40,459 nt of DNA from Leisingera daeponensis (lineage in GTDB: Bacteria > Pseudomonadota > Alphaproteobacteria > Rhodobacterales > Rhodobacteraceae), in NCBI RefSeq assembly GCF_019801465.1, contig NZ_JAHVJA010000019.1, positions 1 to 40,459 on the forward strand, given 5' to 3'. Positions 14,321-22,721 of this stretch are shown piece by piece (positions within the stretch are counted from its first letter, which is position 1; the number at the start of each line of letters is the position of its first letter). A program made the translations under genes and the position numbers. The notes under the pieces were generated by a model, which made no database searches, had not been told where the DNA came from, and saw nothing but the letters and a program-made list of their open reading frames with translations.

Positions 14321-16591
14321 ATGATCAAGCAGCTTGCCCGCAGGACCGGAACGTTTTTCGCTGGTTTTTCACTGCAATCGTCTTTGTTTTTGGTGCTTGT
14401 GATCGGCCTGACCGTTCCGATTTCCCTGCTGGCCTTTCATACCCACAACGAACGGAAAGAGACGCTGCTGAATGAGCTTCGCCAGCACCTAAGCGAAGTC
14501 ACGGATGTTCTGGCTTCTGGGCTGGTTTCATCGACCTGGAACTTGGACGCCGAAGCAGCGCGGCCGCTACTGAATGCCGTCATGAGTGATGAGCGCGTCG
14601 TGGACATCACAGTCTACACGGAGCTTATTCCGCGTTTCCTTCAAGCCAGCGAACCGTCCCGGCGCAGCAAGGTCGGCAGGCCCCTGCTGATGCAGAAAGC
14701 CATCTACCGGGGCGATGAGAAGATCGCCTTTGTGGTCGTCGAGATGAGCACAGCAAGGATGGAGGCCGTTTTGGAAGCCGAGGAGCAGCGGATTCTGCTG
14801 GCGGCGGTAGCGCAGTTTGCAGTGAGCCTTCTTGTGATCCTGTTCTTTCTGCAGCGCAATGTCATCCGCCCGCTGCGGTCGCTCGCGATGAGTGCGCAAT
14901 CGGTGGCCGAAGGCGTCCTCGGCTCCAAGGTCGACACTTCCGGCTGGGGCGAGGTCGGCAGGCTCGGCAGTTCCTTCGATGCCATGCGGCGTGCGCTGAA
15001 GGACTATTTTGCCCAGGTTGAGGCCCAGCGGCAGGAGTTGCAGGAAAGCGAAGCGCTGAAACGTGCGGTGATCGACAGCACGCTGGATTGCCTGGTCACG
15101 ATTTCCGATACAGGCAAGATCGTCCAGTTCAACCCAGCGGCCGAGAAAACTTTTGCAGTTTCTAAAGAGGACGCTGTCGGCGAGCCGTTCCAGAACGTGA
15201 TCTGGCTGGATGGAAAGATGCCTGAGGCCACAGCTACTTTTGACAGTTTCATGAAAAGATTTTCGGATGGCATGGTTGGCCAGCGCAAGGAGGTGGATCT
15301 GGTTTCACCGCAACGACCAGCTTTTCCGGCCGAAGCAACCATTTCCAGCGTCAGGACGGGCCAGGAGAACTTCTATGTCTTGCAGCTACGGGACATCTCC
15401 CACCGAAAAGCCATGCAGCGGGAAAAGGACCTGCTGGAACGGCAACTGGCGCAATCCCAGAAAATGGAGGCCATCGGCACGATGGCCGGCGGGATCGCGC
15501 ATGATTTCAACAATATTCTTGGCATTGCCATCGGGGCCGCCGAAATCGCCTCTGATTTGATACCGCCCGAAAGCAGCGCCCAGAAATACGTCGCCCGCAC
15601 ACTTGAGGCCGGCACGCGGGGACGGGCGCTGGTCAAGCAGATTCTCAGCTTCTCCAGCCCTTCCAGCAAGCACCGCAGCGGTGTTCTAGCCGTAGAACTT
15701 GCTGGCACCTGCATAGACCAGTTCCGGGAAACGGCACCCTCCGCAACAACCGTCGAATTCACCAATCTTGCCGGTTCGCTGGCCATCTACGCTGACCCTG
15801 TCCAAATCAGCCAGGTTGTGACCAACATCCTTTTGAATGCCGCCGACGCCATGCCAGATGGCGGGCAAATCAATGTGATCCTGTCACACTGCACCGGCGG
15901 GGATGAAGCCGGGCCAACTCTGTCTAGTCACGCCGATCTGCTGAAACTCACCATCTCGGACACTGGTTGCGGCATGGATGAAGAAACTGCAGAACGGATT
16001 TTCGATGGTTTTTTTACGACCAAGGGCACCGGGCACGGGCTGGGTCTCACCCTGGCGCATAGCATCGTCACCAGCCACGGCGGCCATCTTTGCGTCAGCA
16101 GTGCGCCAGGAAGCGGAAGCTGCTTCAGCATTTACCTGCCAGTTTACCGCGGTGCGCTGCCTGCCTCCCCCCGTGCCGAGGAACATACGCCCGGCGCCGC
16201 GGTCCGCAGGTTCCGGACCGTCATGCTTGTCGACGACGAACAGAAGCTGATCGACCTTACCGAACACTCTCTGGTCAGGCTGTTCGCTGAAGTCGAGACA
16301 TTTTCAGACCCCGGCGCAGCATGGCAGCACTTCAAGCGCTGCCCGGAAAAATATGAGCTGCTCATGACGGACTACTCGATGCCGGGAATGACCGGTGTTC
16401 AGCTGGCCGCCAAGGTCCGCGCCGCTCGCCCGGAAATACCTGTGATAATTTACAGCGGTATGAAAACGCCTGAAGTCCATGACCAGGCCAGAAAGCTGAA
16501 GATAGATGCTGTTCTCACCAAACCTTTTTTCCGTGGTGAGCTGATTGAAACCGTGCAGCGCATTTGCAGACACAAGGCCAGAGCGCGCTGA
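14321..16591 (+). CDS. Hybrid sensor histidine kinase
   Basis: The 756-residue membrane protein has TM1 (about 20-40), a periplasmic sensor segment of about 115 residues, TM2 (157-178), HAMP (179-232), PAS (about 245-365), a HisKA dimerisation domain with phospho-acceptor His394 in GGIAHDFNNIL, an HATPase domain (N box NILLNAADAM near 505, G boxes DTGCGMD at 548 and GTGHGLGL at 569), and a C-terminal receiver (VDDE at 637-640, Asp684 in MTDYSMPGM, Lys734 in VLTKPFF). It is translationally coupled to the binding-protein gene. No Hpt domain is visible, so phosphotransfer to the OmpR-type regulator at the far end of the divergent operon would be direct from His394 or use a separate Hpt protein. 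Confidence 0.93.
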   Translation: MIKQLARRTGTFFAGFSLQSSLFLVLVIGLTVPISLLAFHTHNERKETLLNELRQHLSEVTDVLASGLVSSTWNLDAEAARPLLNAVMSDERVVDITVYTELIPRFLQASEPSRRSKVGRPLLMQKAIYRGDEKIAFVVVEMSTARMEAVLEAEEQRILLAAVAQFAVSLLVILFFLQRNVIRPLRSLAMSAQSVAEGVLGSKVDTSGWGEVGRLGSSFDAMRRALKDYFAQVEAQRQELQESEALKRAVIDSTLDCLVTISDTGKIVQFNPAAEKTFAVSKEDAVGEPFQNVIWLDGKMPEATATFDSFMKRFSDGMVGQRKEVDLVSPQRPAFPAEATISSVRTGQENFYVLQLRDISHRKAMQREKDLLERQLAQSQKMEAIGTMAGGIAHDFNNILGIAIGAAEIASDLIPPESSAQKYVARTLEAGTRGRALVKQILSFSSPSSKHRSGVLAVELAGTCIDQFRETAPSATTVEFTNLAGSLAIYADPVQISQVVTNILLNAADAMPDGGQINVILSHCTGGDEAGPTLSSHADLLKLTISDTGCGMDEETAERIFDGFFTTKGTGHGLGLTLAHSIVTSHGGHLCVSSAPGSGSCFSIYLPVYRGALPASPRAEEHTPGAAVRRFRTVMLVDDEQKLIDLTEHSLVRLFAEVETFSDPGAAWQHFKRCPEKYELLMTDYSMPGMTGVQLAAKVRAARPEIPVIIYSGMKTPEVHDQARKLKIDAVLTKPFFRGELIETVQRICRHKARAR

Positions 16592-17312
16592 AATTCGGTT
16601 TTTTCTTTCCGCCGTTTGGCAATAAACTCTGAAAGCCGCCCCCAAATTCGCAACATATAGTTTTCTGTCATTTAGATGTTCACACCGAGCTCACCTTTGC
16701 CCGCGTCATGCTTCTTCGGAAAATGTGCCGCGAACAGACGGTTTGAAATCCGCCCGCCGGTGCGGCATCCAATGACCGCTCTGATGAAGCCTGCTGCGCT
16801 GCCGACAATCTCGCGCTGCGGAAGCGAGGTATTTCTGCATCAGCAATAGCGGCGTGAGCAAAAGGCGGTTATGTCCGGCGTCTGAGTTGTCGGATCAAGC
16901 TGCGGCGAATTGACAGTTTCGGTCTCAGCCAAATTCGCGCTGTCGAACGGCTGCTTCGGTGACTTTCGCTGCGTAGCGACGACGAGCGTGCCGCAGATGC
17001 AAACGGTTGCTGCGTCAGCAACATGCCCAAAGGCCAATGTCTGGAGAGTCCCGCGCTGCCGACCTCCATGCGGATCACCGCGACGGTCCCGTTTGGGTCG
17101 AAAATGCTTGGCAGTTGGGTCAGGATAGCTTGGCACGGCGTGCCGCCACGACTCAGAAAAACGGTAGGTTCGTGTCGCCTTCGTTTGGCATTCGACACAA
17201 ACCCTTTTACGGTCAAGTACTTGTGCAGTATCAGAGCCACTGGTTGTATTGCGCCGCCTGGTGATTGAAAAAATGTGTTGCGCTTGGTGCTAATAGGCTG
17301 CAACACGATGGC
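16592..17312. other. Gene-free stretch
   Basis: About 720 bases without a convincing gene. Open frames on both strands here have no recognisable motifs and poor starts. The part near 17200 turns AT-richer. TTGAAA (17265-17270) followed 18 bases later by GCTAAT (17289-17294) could be a weak promoter for the next gene. The right part looks like the edge of an accessory segment. Confidence 0.4.
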
Positions 17313-17717
17313 ATGAGCTTTGAAGACTTTGATTTTGCAGAAGAGCTGCCTGAAGCGTGCCCTAACGGAAACGCCACACAAGTGCAGAGAAATGGGTATT
17401 GGCGTTTCGTCATGGTCAACTATCCTGGAGGCCTTTCCGATATCGACGGACAAGCCTTTTCCAGTCAGCACGGCAGAGGTAAACCTTGTCCACCGGGCAA
17501 GGACCCTTGCGACTGGGCATCTTGCTCCATGTTCGATGAAGAACGAGCAAAAAAGATGGCGAAGATTTCTCCGTTCAAGAATAAACCGGCAGTGTGCCTG
17601 GACATTGGCCCGAAGGCCGGTCCAAGCCGTTTGGATGGGGATGGGCATCTTCATCTTTGGCGCTTGGGCGCTTACGACATTACGCAAGACATCACTCAAA
17701 CTGTTGATAAGCTATGA
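17313..17717 (+). CDS. Hypothetical Cys-containing protein, first of an overlapping pair
   Basis: I do not recognise this 134-residue protein. It is soluble and has an acidic N-terminus (MSFEDFDFAEELPEACP), a Trp/Tyr-rich centre (NGYWRFVMVNYPGG) and a Cys cluster (KPCPPGKDPCDWASC) that could bind metal or form disulfides. ATG 17313 is chosen because the acidic N-terminus begins there; a TTG sixteen codons upstream is also open. Base composition is AT-richer than the surrounding operons. The last four bases overlap the start of the next gene (ATGA), so the two are co-translated and probably work together. Confidence 0.6.
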   Translation: MSFEDFDFAEELPEACPNGNATQVQRNGYWRFVMVNYPGGLSDIDGQAFSSQHGRGKPCPPGKDPCDWASCSMFDEERAKKMAKISPFKNKPAVCLDIGPKAGPSRLDGDGHLHLWRLGAYDITQDITQTVDKL

Positions 17718-18754
17718 GCCAACAAACTAAAGCAGTTCGGAAAACAAGCGCATCGTTCGAAACGGTGCTTGTAGATGCTGGCTTTGCGGCATTGGCTTTA
17801 CTGAAGCGCACAACTTCACGCGGAACTACGTATTATTTTGCATCGGCACTTGTAGATGATCAGGGGGAGGTGTCCTCCTATTTCGCAGTCTCTGCTTCCA
17901 AAGAAACAACTACGGACTATTTCTTTGGAAAGTCAGATCTGCACTACGTCTATGTCTATGCAAAGAACTCCGAGTACTATCAAATAAGCGGGCCTGACAT
18001 ATTCTCCGCCAGTATTGAGCTCACGCCCTTTGAGGGCACTGTGCCTGAAGATGTAATTCCTGACCGTGGTTTTTTTGCTGCTGACCATAATGTTGCCTAT
18101 GACATTGTAGAGCTTCCTCCGTCAAAACATGAAATAGCAATTGACGGCCAGTGGAGGATGTCTGAGTTTAAGGAATTCTATTCTCGGTACTCAGATATTT
18201 ACGTTTTCCATGAATGCATGAATGAGATAGAAGGTAGACAGATTTCGTCGATCCCGACGGCATACGTTTCAGCGTTCCGCGATAAACCGTTTCGAGGCGG
18301 ATCAAGTTATCTTGGCTTCTTTTCATCGCTCAAGTCTGCATTACCTTACCGGTCAAAGCCGAGCCTAGCAGCTGTTCAGTGGGCCTCACCTGGAAAGATA
18401 TCAATTCGAGGGTCCGACCCTTTATTTGAAAAGGTTGAGCAGCAAATTATTAAGTTTGATGCTAACTATTCAGACGCAAAACCTGCGTACAAAAAACTCC
18501 GCGAGTTTATGGTCGAAAACGGTTGGCTGGAGATTTCAGCCGAAGAGTACAGAAGACCATCTGCTGCCGAGGCAACTCAGCTTTCGGAATTGATAGTCGG
18601 TCTGGCTGAAAAGCTACATACTCCTGGGGGTAGAAGTTTTTCTCACATTTTGGCGGGAAACCAGATTGTAGAGGCGAAGATATTCATGGCGGTCTTTCGA
18701 AGGTTGGAGACGGTTGTGGGTTATGTGCGAGAGGGTCGCGTTTCAATCGGCTAA
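17714..18754 (+). CDS. Hypothetical protein, second of an overlapping pair
   Basis: The 346-residue protein has no function I can name. The N-terminal 100 residues are beta-rich and aromatic (TYYFASALVDDQGEVSSYF, SDLHYVYVYA), a texture that weakly recalls DUF6575-type proteins; I would not assign it. The middle (FKEFYSRYSDIYVFHECMN) and the C-terminal half (LRKL/FRRL-type helices) look alpha-helical. No transmembrane segment, signal peptide or nucleotide-binding motif is visible. It overlaps the previous gene by four bases and is followed by an IS5-family remnant. AT-rich composition and position in an IS-scarred segment suggest acquisition by transfer. Confidence 0.65.
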   Translation: MSQQTKAVRKTSASFETVLVDAGFAALALLKRTTSRGTTYYFASALVDDQGEVSSYFAVSASKETTTDYFFGKSDLHYVYVYAKNSEYYQISGPDIFSASIELTPFEGTVPEDVIPDRGFFAADHNVAYDIVELPPSKHEIAIDGQWRMSEFKEFYSRYSDIYVFHECMNEIEGRQISSIPTAYVSAFRDKPFRGGSSYLGFFSSLKSALPYRSKPSLAAVQWASPGKISIRGSDPLFEKVEQQIIKFDANYSDAKPAYKKLREFMVENGWLEISAEEYRRPSAAEATQLSELIVGLAEKLHTPGGRSFSHILAGNQIVEAKIFMAVFRRLETVVGYVREGRVSIG

Positions 18755-18979
18755 TCGTGGAACGGAAAAGTCTTGGCCTTATCTGACCGCGTTAGGGTTA
18801 CCCTGAAAATGAGAAACAAGAATTGCGCATGCTGCAGTGCAAGCATTGCACTGCAGTATTGGATCTTTCAGGTGAGGCGGCTAAGGAAAATTTGACCAGT
18901 TTTGCAAAGCCCGTTTCACCAGGCTTTCGCGCCCACTTTCTCTTCGCAAAGCTTCGTCCTGACGATGACTGAGCCCAAA

Positions 18980-19353
18980 AAACCAGGGATTCCCGCTTGA
19001 CCTGTTCGTCACCGCCGGTCAAGTCAGCGGCTATACCGGAGCACGATCTTTGCCCAGTGGCCTCCCAATAGTAATCAACTGGCTGCTCGGGGATCGCGGC
19101 TACGAGGCCGACTTGTTTACAGAGGCGTTAAAAAGACGGAGGGGTACGCGCCTTCACCCCTGACCGAAAGCTATGCAAGACCCCGGACAAATACGACAAT
19201 CCTAGATACAAGCGGCGCAGCCGCATCGAAGTCATGTGCTGCAGTCTTAAGGACTGGATGCGCGTCGCGATCCGCCATGTCCACCGCCCCAAGGTAGTTC
19301 TCTCTGCCATCGCCCTCGCAGCAACGCCATTTATTGTCTATCAATCCTGAAAC
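18980..19353 (+). pseudogene. IS5-family (IS427-like) transposase remnant
   Basis: Translation of 18983-19162 gives PLDLFVTAGQVSGYTGARS and then WLLGDRGYEADLFTEALKR, the DDE-transposase C-terminal half of IS5-family elements, ending at a stop. A shifted frame continues with KYDNPRYKRRSRIEVM, LKDWMRVAIRH and PKVVLSAIALAAT to the usual end. The right terminus reads ATCCTGAAAC (19344-19353), a decayed version of the ATCCTGACCC end of the better-preserved element at 31.4 kb. TAGGGTTA at 18793-18800 could be the remains of a left end. The 5' half of the gene is missing. The element is dead. Confidence 0.8.
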
Positions 19354-20195
19354 TAATACGGGAAGTGACCTAGGCTTTCATCGAAAAAGGCGTCTCCGAC
19401 AGCATGTTCTGTAAACACCTGATATGCGGCCTGGATTTCGGTCAAAAACTTATCAAAACTCTTCATGTGATCAGTGTTGGCGTATTCCAGTTGATCTTGA
19501 TCCGCACCATTGAAGGAGATGGCGTTAGATTTCATATCAGACAGATCTTTTTTCGCATGGCTGAATTTGGCATTCGTCAAGGGGTATTCTTTCCAAAAGC
19601 GGCTGCATTGCTCCAACTCTTCCAGTCGAGACTCAATAAATTCGATGGAACATTGATTTATGAAAGCTTTCTGGTGGTGCCAAATTTGATAAATTTCATC
19701 AAGCGTGAACTTAACTTTAATCGCCTCGTCTCGACAGATGCTCTGTTTCAAGAACCCCTCAATCTTGCGTTGTCCATCTTTGAAATTGTTTTCTTCTGGA
19801 AATTTGATAGTGACAGTTTTTTGCTCGCGCCATCCTTTGTCATTCGCGTCAAGAATCAGACGTGCATAACGTTGGAGCCATACATAGCGAATCGAATTAT
19901 CTTTCAGTGAGACATGAAACACAAAAAAAGGTTGCGGGAACAATAGTGCATATTCGATTGTTTTGGTCGGAAAGGATAGGTTGGCCGACTTTTTGAATGA
20001 TTTTTTGGCTCCCTTGACTTGAATAAGGCCGGTTTCGCCGGTGGGCAGTTGATCTCGAAATATCTCAAATGCAAGATCGACGCCATAATCTCGCTCCTCA
20101 AGTCCTCGGATGAGCCAGTTCTCATCCAATTGACTTATCACTTTTCGTACCGCGCGGGTGTCGATGACGTGGTTTGTGTGCCTGATTGGAAACAT
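19353..20195 (-). CDS. DUF4365 domain protein (PD-(D/E)XK nuclease-like)
   Basis: The 280-residue protein begins with a DUF4365-type domain (residues about 10-160). The restriction-endonuclease-like core is visible as GLEERDYGVDLAFEIF (Asp40) followed by GLIQVKGAKKSF (Gln59-Val-Lys61), the D...(E/Q)xK pattern, then FFVFHVSLKDNSIRYVWLQRYA, typical of this domain. The C-terminal 120 residues are helical and unrecognised. DUF4365 genes are often found in defence islands and other accessory regions, so a nucleic-acid-directed role is likely. The gene is AT-rich. Its stop codon TAG (19353-19355) is built from the TA and first base at the end of the IS5-family remnant, so the original C-terminus may have been cut off by that insertion. 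Confidence 0.75.
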   Translation of the reverse strand: MFPIRHTNHVIDTRAVRKVISQLDENWLIRGLEERDYGVDLAFEIFRDQLPTGETGLIQVKGAKKSFKKSANLSFPTKTIEYALLFPQPFFVFHVSLKDNSIRYVWLQRYARLILDANDKGWREQKTVTIKFPEENNFKDGQRKIEGFLKQSICRDEAIKVKFTLDEIYQIWHHQKAFINQCSIEFIESRLEELEQCSRFWKEYPLTNAKFSHAKKDLSDMKSNAISFNGADQDQLEYANTDHMKSFDKFLTEIQAAYQVFTEHAVGDAFFDESLGHFPY

Positions 20196-20712
20196 GACTT
20201 TATTTCTTCACCCTTAAAGATTTTCAGGAGCGGATTGACCTTGGGTCGGTTTAAGTTTGCAAAACCGCTATGGCATCGCCGACTAGCTCATGGCAGATTC
20301 TGCCCCCTTCCGCTAGAAAATTTTGTAACTGTTTTCCTTTAACTGATTTCTAACAAGGCAGATGCAGGCGCTTCGCCAAGGTGTAACAGTCTGTGCGAAA
20401 TCTTAGCCTTGATATACGATTATTCTCATTTTGTGCAGGAGCGTAATATTTTCAACAGCCTTCCTTTGCAAAGTTCCTAAAACAGAATGCCGGTATCGCC
20501 CGCGCTGCAACGTTTCGATGATGGTTTGACGATGCGCCTGCGGCAAACGTCAGCTTCCGTTTTGGAAATTCGCAGAGCGAAGCGCCGAGGGGACGTCTCA
20601 AGAGGCTGAGTTTGCAAAGGCGCTTCCTGCGTAATGCACCCCTTGAGCCAAACGAATGAGCCAAAGAAAGCTCCAACATCCAATTTCAGCGCAACGCTGA
20701 AGTTTCACGGTG
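20196..20712. other. Gene-free stretch
   Basis: About 515 bases between two genes whose 5' (DUF4365) and 3' (AAA ATPase) ends face it. It should hold the DUF4365 promoter, but no convincing -35/-10 pair was found. Open frames here show no known motifs. Composition changes from AT-rich on the left to GC-rich on the right near 20460, which may mark the edge of an acquired block. Confidence 0.35.
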
Positions 20713-21813
20713 TCAATGCCAGACAGGTTGACGTTCCAGGTCTTCAGCGCGCTGGAGCAGTCGGGATGCAATCCGCAGGTCGATGCGCATCCCATGTTGG
20801 TAAGCGTGATCAACAGCTTCGGTAACAGTTTGGACCGCGATGGCCGAGAGATGCCGCTTAGCGCCTTCCCGCCGCACAAAATCATTTACCTCCGTGGGCG
20901 TGAGCTCGCGCAACCGGACAGGCGGGCATCTGCTGAGAAGCGGTTCAGGCAACAGGCGGTAATTGTTGGACGTCAGCACCCAGCCCACCCAGCTCATGTC
21001 GAATTTCACCTGGTAGTAAGGGCAATTCCAGCGTTTGGCAGTCATGGGTTCGAGCAACGGCAAGAGCGCCTCAGCCAGACCAAAAGTATGGCCCTTATTG
21101 GACGTAGCCTTCCCGGCCTTTTCCACTTCATCCACGACAAGGATCGGGTTTGCTACCCCCGCCTGCAGAATGGTTTCCAGCACGCGCCCCGGATACGCAC
21201 TGCCCCAGCCCCGCTGCGACCCGACAACGCCGAACGACGCGTTCTCGCTGGTAGCTTCAACAACGGCCGTTGGGACTGTGAGCAGCTGCCCGAGACGCCG
21301 CGCCCAGTGGCTCTTACCGACACCGGGCGGCCCATCCAGCAGCATGGGCGGCAGCCGCAGGCCCGGCCACCCTTCGCGTACGGACCGGCGCATCGCTTGC
21401 CACACTGTTTCCGTCGCCGAAGCCATCCAGGGCATTTCCCCGTGCAGTTCAGCCGCCAGTTCATCAGCCTGGTGTTCAGTAGTAATCGCAACCAGCCTGA
21501 CCCCATCACGCAGCACAGCAAGCCGATCCCGGTGCTCCCGGGTGAGATGCCCCATGCCGGAAGCCGCCTTCCGGCGCTCGATAAGAAGGTCTGCACGGCG
21601 TTTGATCCGCGCTCTTTCCTGTTCGCTGGGGCTGGTGGCGTGGCGGCGCCTTGCAGCCTTTTCACTGATGTCTGCGCGCTCTGCACCAGCGCTGGTATCT
21701 GGCTGCTCCCGGCTTCGCAGGTCGCGAAGGTGCTGCACGAACCGTTTCTCCAGAGTGTAGGTGGTGTCATCCGGGTTGAAAAACCGGGCTTCGATGAAGG
21801 GGATGCGGGGCAT
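20713..21813 (-). CDS. AAA ATPase, Lon-like
   Basis: The 366-residue protein has a helical N-terminal region rich in Arg, Glu and Ala (residues 20-90) and then a AAA module: Walker A GPPGVGKSHW (161-170), Walker B ILVVDEVEKAG (224-234), sensor region VLTSNNYRLLPEPLLSRC with an arginine-finger-like Arg, and a small C-terminal lid (IASRLLQRAEDLE). The ATPase is of the Lon/endopeptidase La type, but no protease domain or Ser-Lys dyad is present, so it is probably an unfolding or remodelling motor with a partner. ATG 21811-21813 is chosen; an upstream in-frame start at 21939 would overlap the IS66 tnpB gene and adds unfamiliar sequence. The ribosome site is weak. The IS66 fragment directly upstream may have replaced the native promoter. 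Confidence 0.75.
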   Translation of the reverse strand: MPRIPFIEARFFNPDDTTYTLEKRFVQHLRDLRSREQPDTSAGAERADISEKAARRRHATSPSEQERARIKRRADLLIERRKAASGMGHLTREHRDRLAVLRDGVRLVAITTEHQADELAAELHGEMPWMASATETVWQAMRRSVREGWPGLRLPPMLLDGPPGVGKSHWARRLGQLLTVPTAVVEATSENASFGVVGSQRGWGSAYPGRVLETILQAGVANPILVVDEVEKAGKATSNKGHTFGLAEALLPLLEPMTAKRWNCPYYQVKFDMSWVGWVLTSNNYRLLPEPLLSRCPPVRLRELTPTEVNDFVRREGAKRHLSAIAVQTVTEAVDHAYQHGMRIDLRIASRLLQRAEDLERQPVWH

Positions 21814-21890
21814 CAGGGTAAGACCTATGGCAAAGTTGGGTTGTTGGCCGAAACCGCTCCGGCCGCTCAACAAGGAACTGACTGTTGGGT

Positions 21891-22241
21891 TTACAGGAAG
21901 ACTGGCTTGCGGCTGTTTGATGCTGCCACCTGGGTCCAATCGATCCCTTCGAACAGGGCGTCGAACTGGACTTTGCTCAAAGTGACAGGCCCGGCTTGCG
22001 GTTTCGGCCAGGTGAAGCGCTTGCCATTCAGCCGTTTCATGATCAGCACAAGGCCTGAACCATCCCAGACCAGAATCTTCAACCGGTCGGCGCGCCGGGA
22101 GCGGAACACGTAAATCGCCCCGGAATAAGGATCGAGCTCAAAGCTGTTAGCCACACAGGCGGCAAGCCCGTCCATACCCTTGCGGAAATCGACCGGCTCC
22201 GAGGCAAGATAAATCCGGAAGTTGCTGGCAGGAGAAATCAT
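21891..22241 (-). CDS. tnpB: IS66 family accessory protein TnpB (Orf2)
   Basis: The 116-residue protein shows the Orf2 signature: YLASEPVDFRKGMDGLAACV near the start, GAIYVFRSRRADRLKILVWD in the middle, then GLVLIMKRLNGKRFTWP and FEGIDW near the end. ATG 22239-22241 overlaps the tnpA stop (ATGA), the usual IS66 coupling; the longer open frame upstream is not used. The last ten residues after GIDW look unfamiliar and may reflect the break in the element. Without tnpC it cannot support transposition by itself. Confidence 0.9.
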   Translation of the reverse strand: MISPASNFRIYLASEPVDFRKGMDGLAACVANSFELDPYSGAIYVFRSRRADRLKILVWDGSGLVLIMKRLNGKRFTWPKPQAGPVTLSKVQFDALFEGIDWTQVAASNSRKPVFL

Positions 22242-22642
22242 TGTGCTGCCCTCACGGCACGCAACACTTCCACCAGGTGGTCGGCAGGATAGCCAGGGGG
22301 TATCTCGATGGCTGCCGCTCCGATACAGATCCGGCATGAGGTGCTGTTTGCTGCCTCCGGACCATTTTCGTGAGGAGGCACGGCCGACCGCTGGGCCGCC
22401 GGAGCAACGATCTCAACAAAAGCTGGGCTCATCCCGGAAGCCCCGGCCTTCTTAACCCAGAGAGCAACCAGAGATTTGTTGGCGCCAATCTCCTCAGCCG
22501 TCTCGCGGATTCCGGCTCCAGCCAGGATCTTTTTAACGGCCTTAGCGCGGAGCGCGTCAGGCCATTTTCGCCGCCCGGATGAGGAAACGGGGATCGTGAA
22601 CCCCCACACCTTCACCTCTTCCGGCATCATTCCATCCAGCAT
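22238..22642 (-). CDS. tnpA: IS66 family accessory protein TnpA (Orf1)
   Basis: The 134-residue protein has an N-terminal helix-turn-helix of the transposase IS3/IS911-like class (RKWPDALRAKAVKKILAGA, IRETAEEIGANKSLVALWVK) and a C-terminal segment with CRICIGAAAIEIPPGYPADHL, as in IS66 Orf1. ATG 22640-22642 is placed five bases after a strong AGGAGG ribosome site; two GTG codons upstream are ignored. It overlaps tnpB by four bases. Confidence 0.88.
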   Translation of the reverse strand: MLDGMMPEEVKVWGFTIPVSSSGRRKWPDALRAKAVKKILAGAGIRETAEEIGANKSLVALWVKKAGASGMSPAFVEIVAPAAQRSAVPPHENGPEAANSTSCRICIGAAAIEIPPGYPADHLVEVLRAVRAAQ

Positions 22643-22721
22643 CACCACCTCCTTTCTTCAGGTGGCGCCAGTATCTCAAACCCCTTATTTTATTGAAACA
22701 TGGGGTCTTTGCACCGCTTAC

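Larger units (their letters stand above)
21891..22721 (-). mobile_element. IS66-family element, truncated (tnpC missing)
   Basis: The outer left end is GTAAGCGGTG read on the minus strand (22712-22721), the GTAAGCG-type terminus of IS66 elements. Inside it come tnpA and tnpB in the usual order. The large transposase gene tnpC and the right terminal repeat are absent: after tnpB the sequence passes directly into the AAA ATPase gene. The other side of the left end falls inside an ABC exporter gene, so the insertion or a later deletion has joined two unrelated regions. Confidence 0.82.

Noticed and set aside
16869-17699. 276-codon minus-strand open frame across the gene-free stretch and the Cys-cluster gene
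   Set aside because: No domain, basic and low-complexity translation, and it opposes a plus-strand gene that overlaps its partner by ATGA. The choice between strands is not certain.
20797-20806. GTAAGCG-like sequence that could be the missing IS66 right end
   Set aside because: It lies inside the coding sequence of the AAA ATPase C-terminal region and shows no matching inner repeat.
20710-22113. 467-codon plus-strand open frame opposite the AAA ATPase and tnpB
   Set aside because: Both minus-strand genes have clear motifs; this frame has none.
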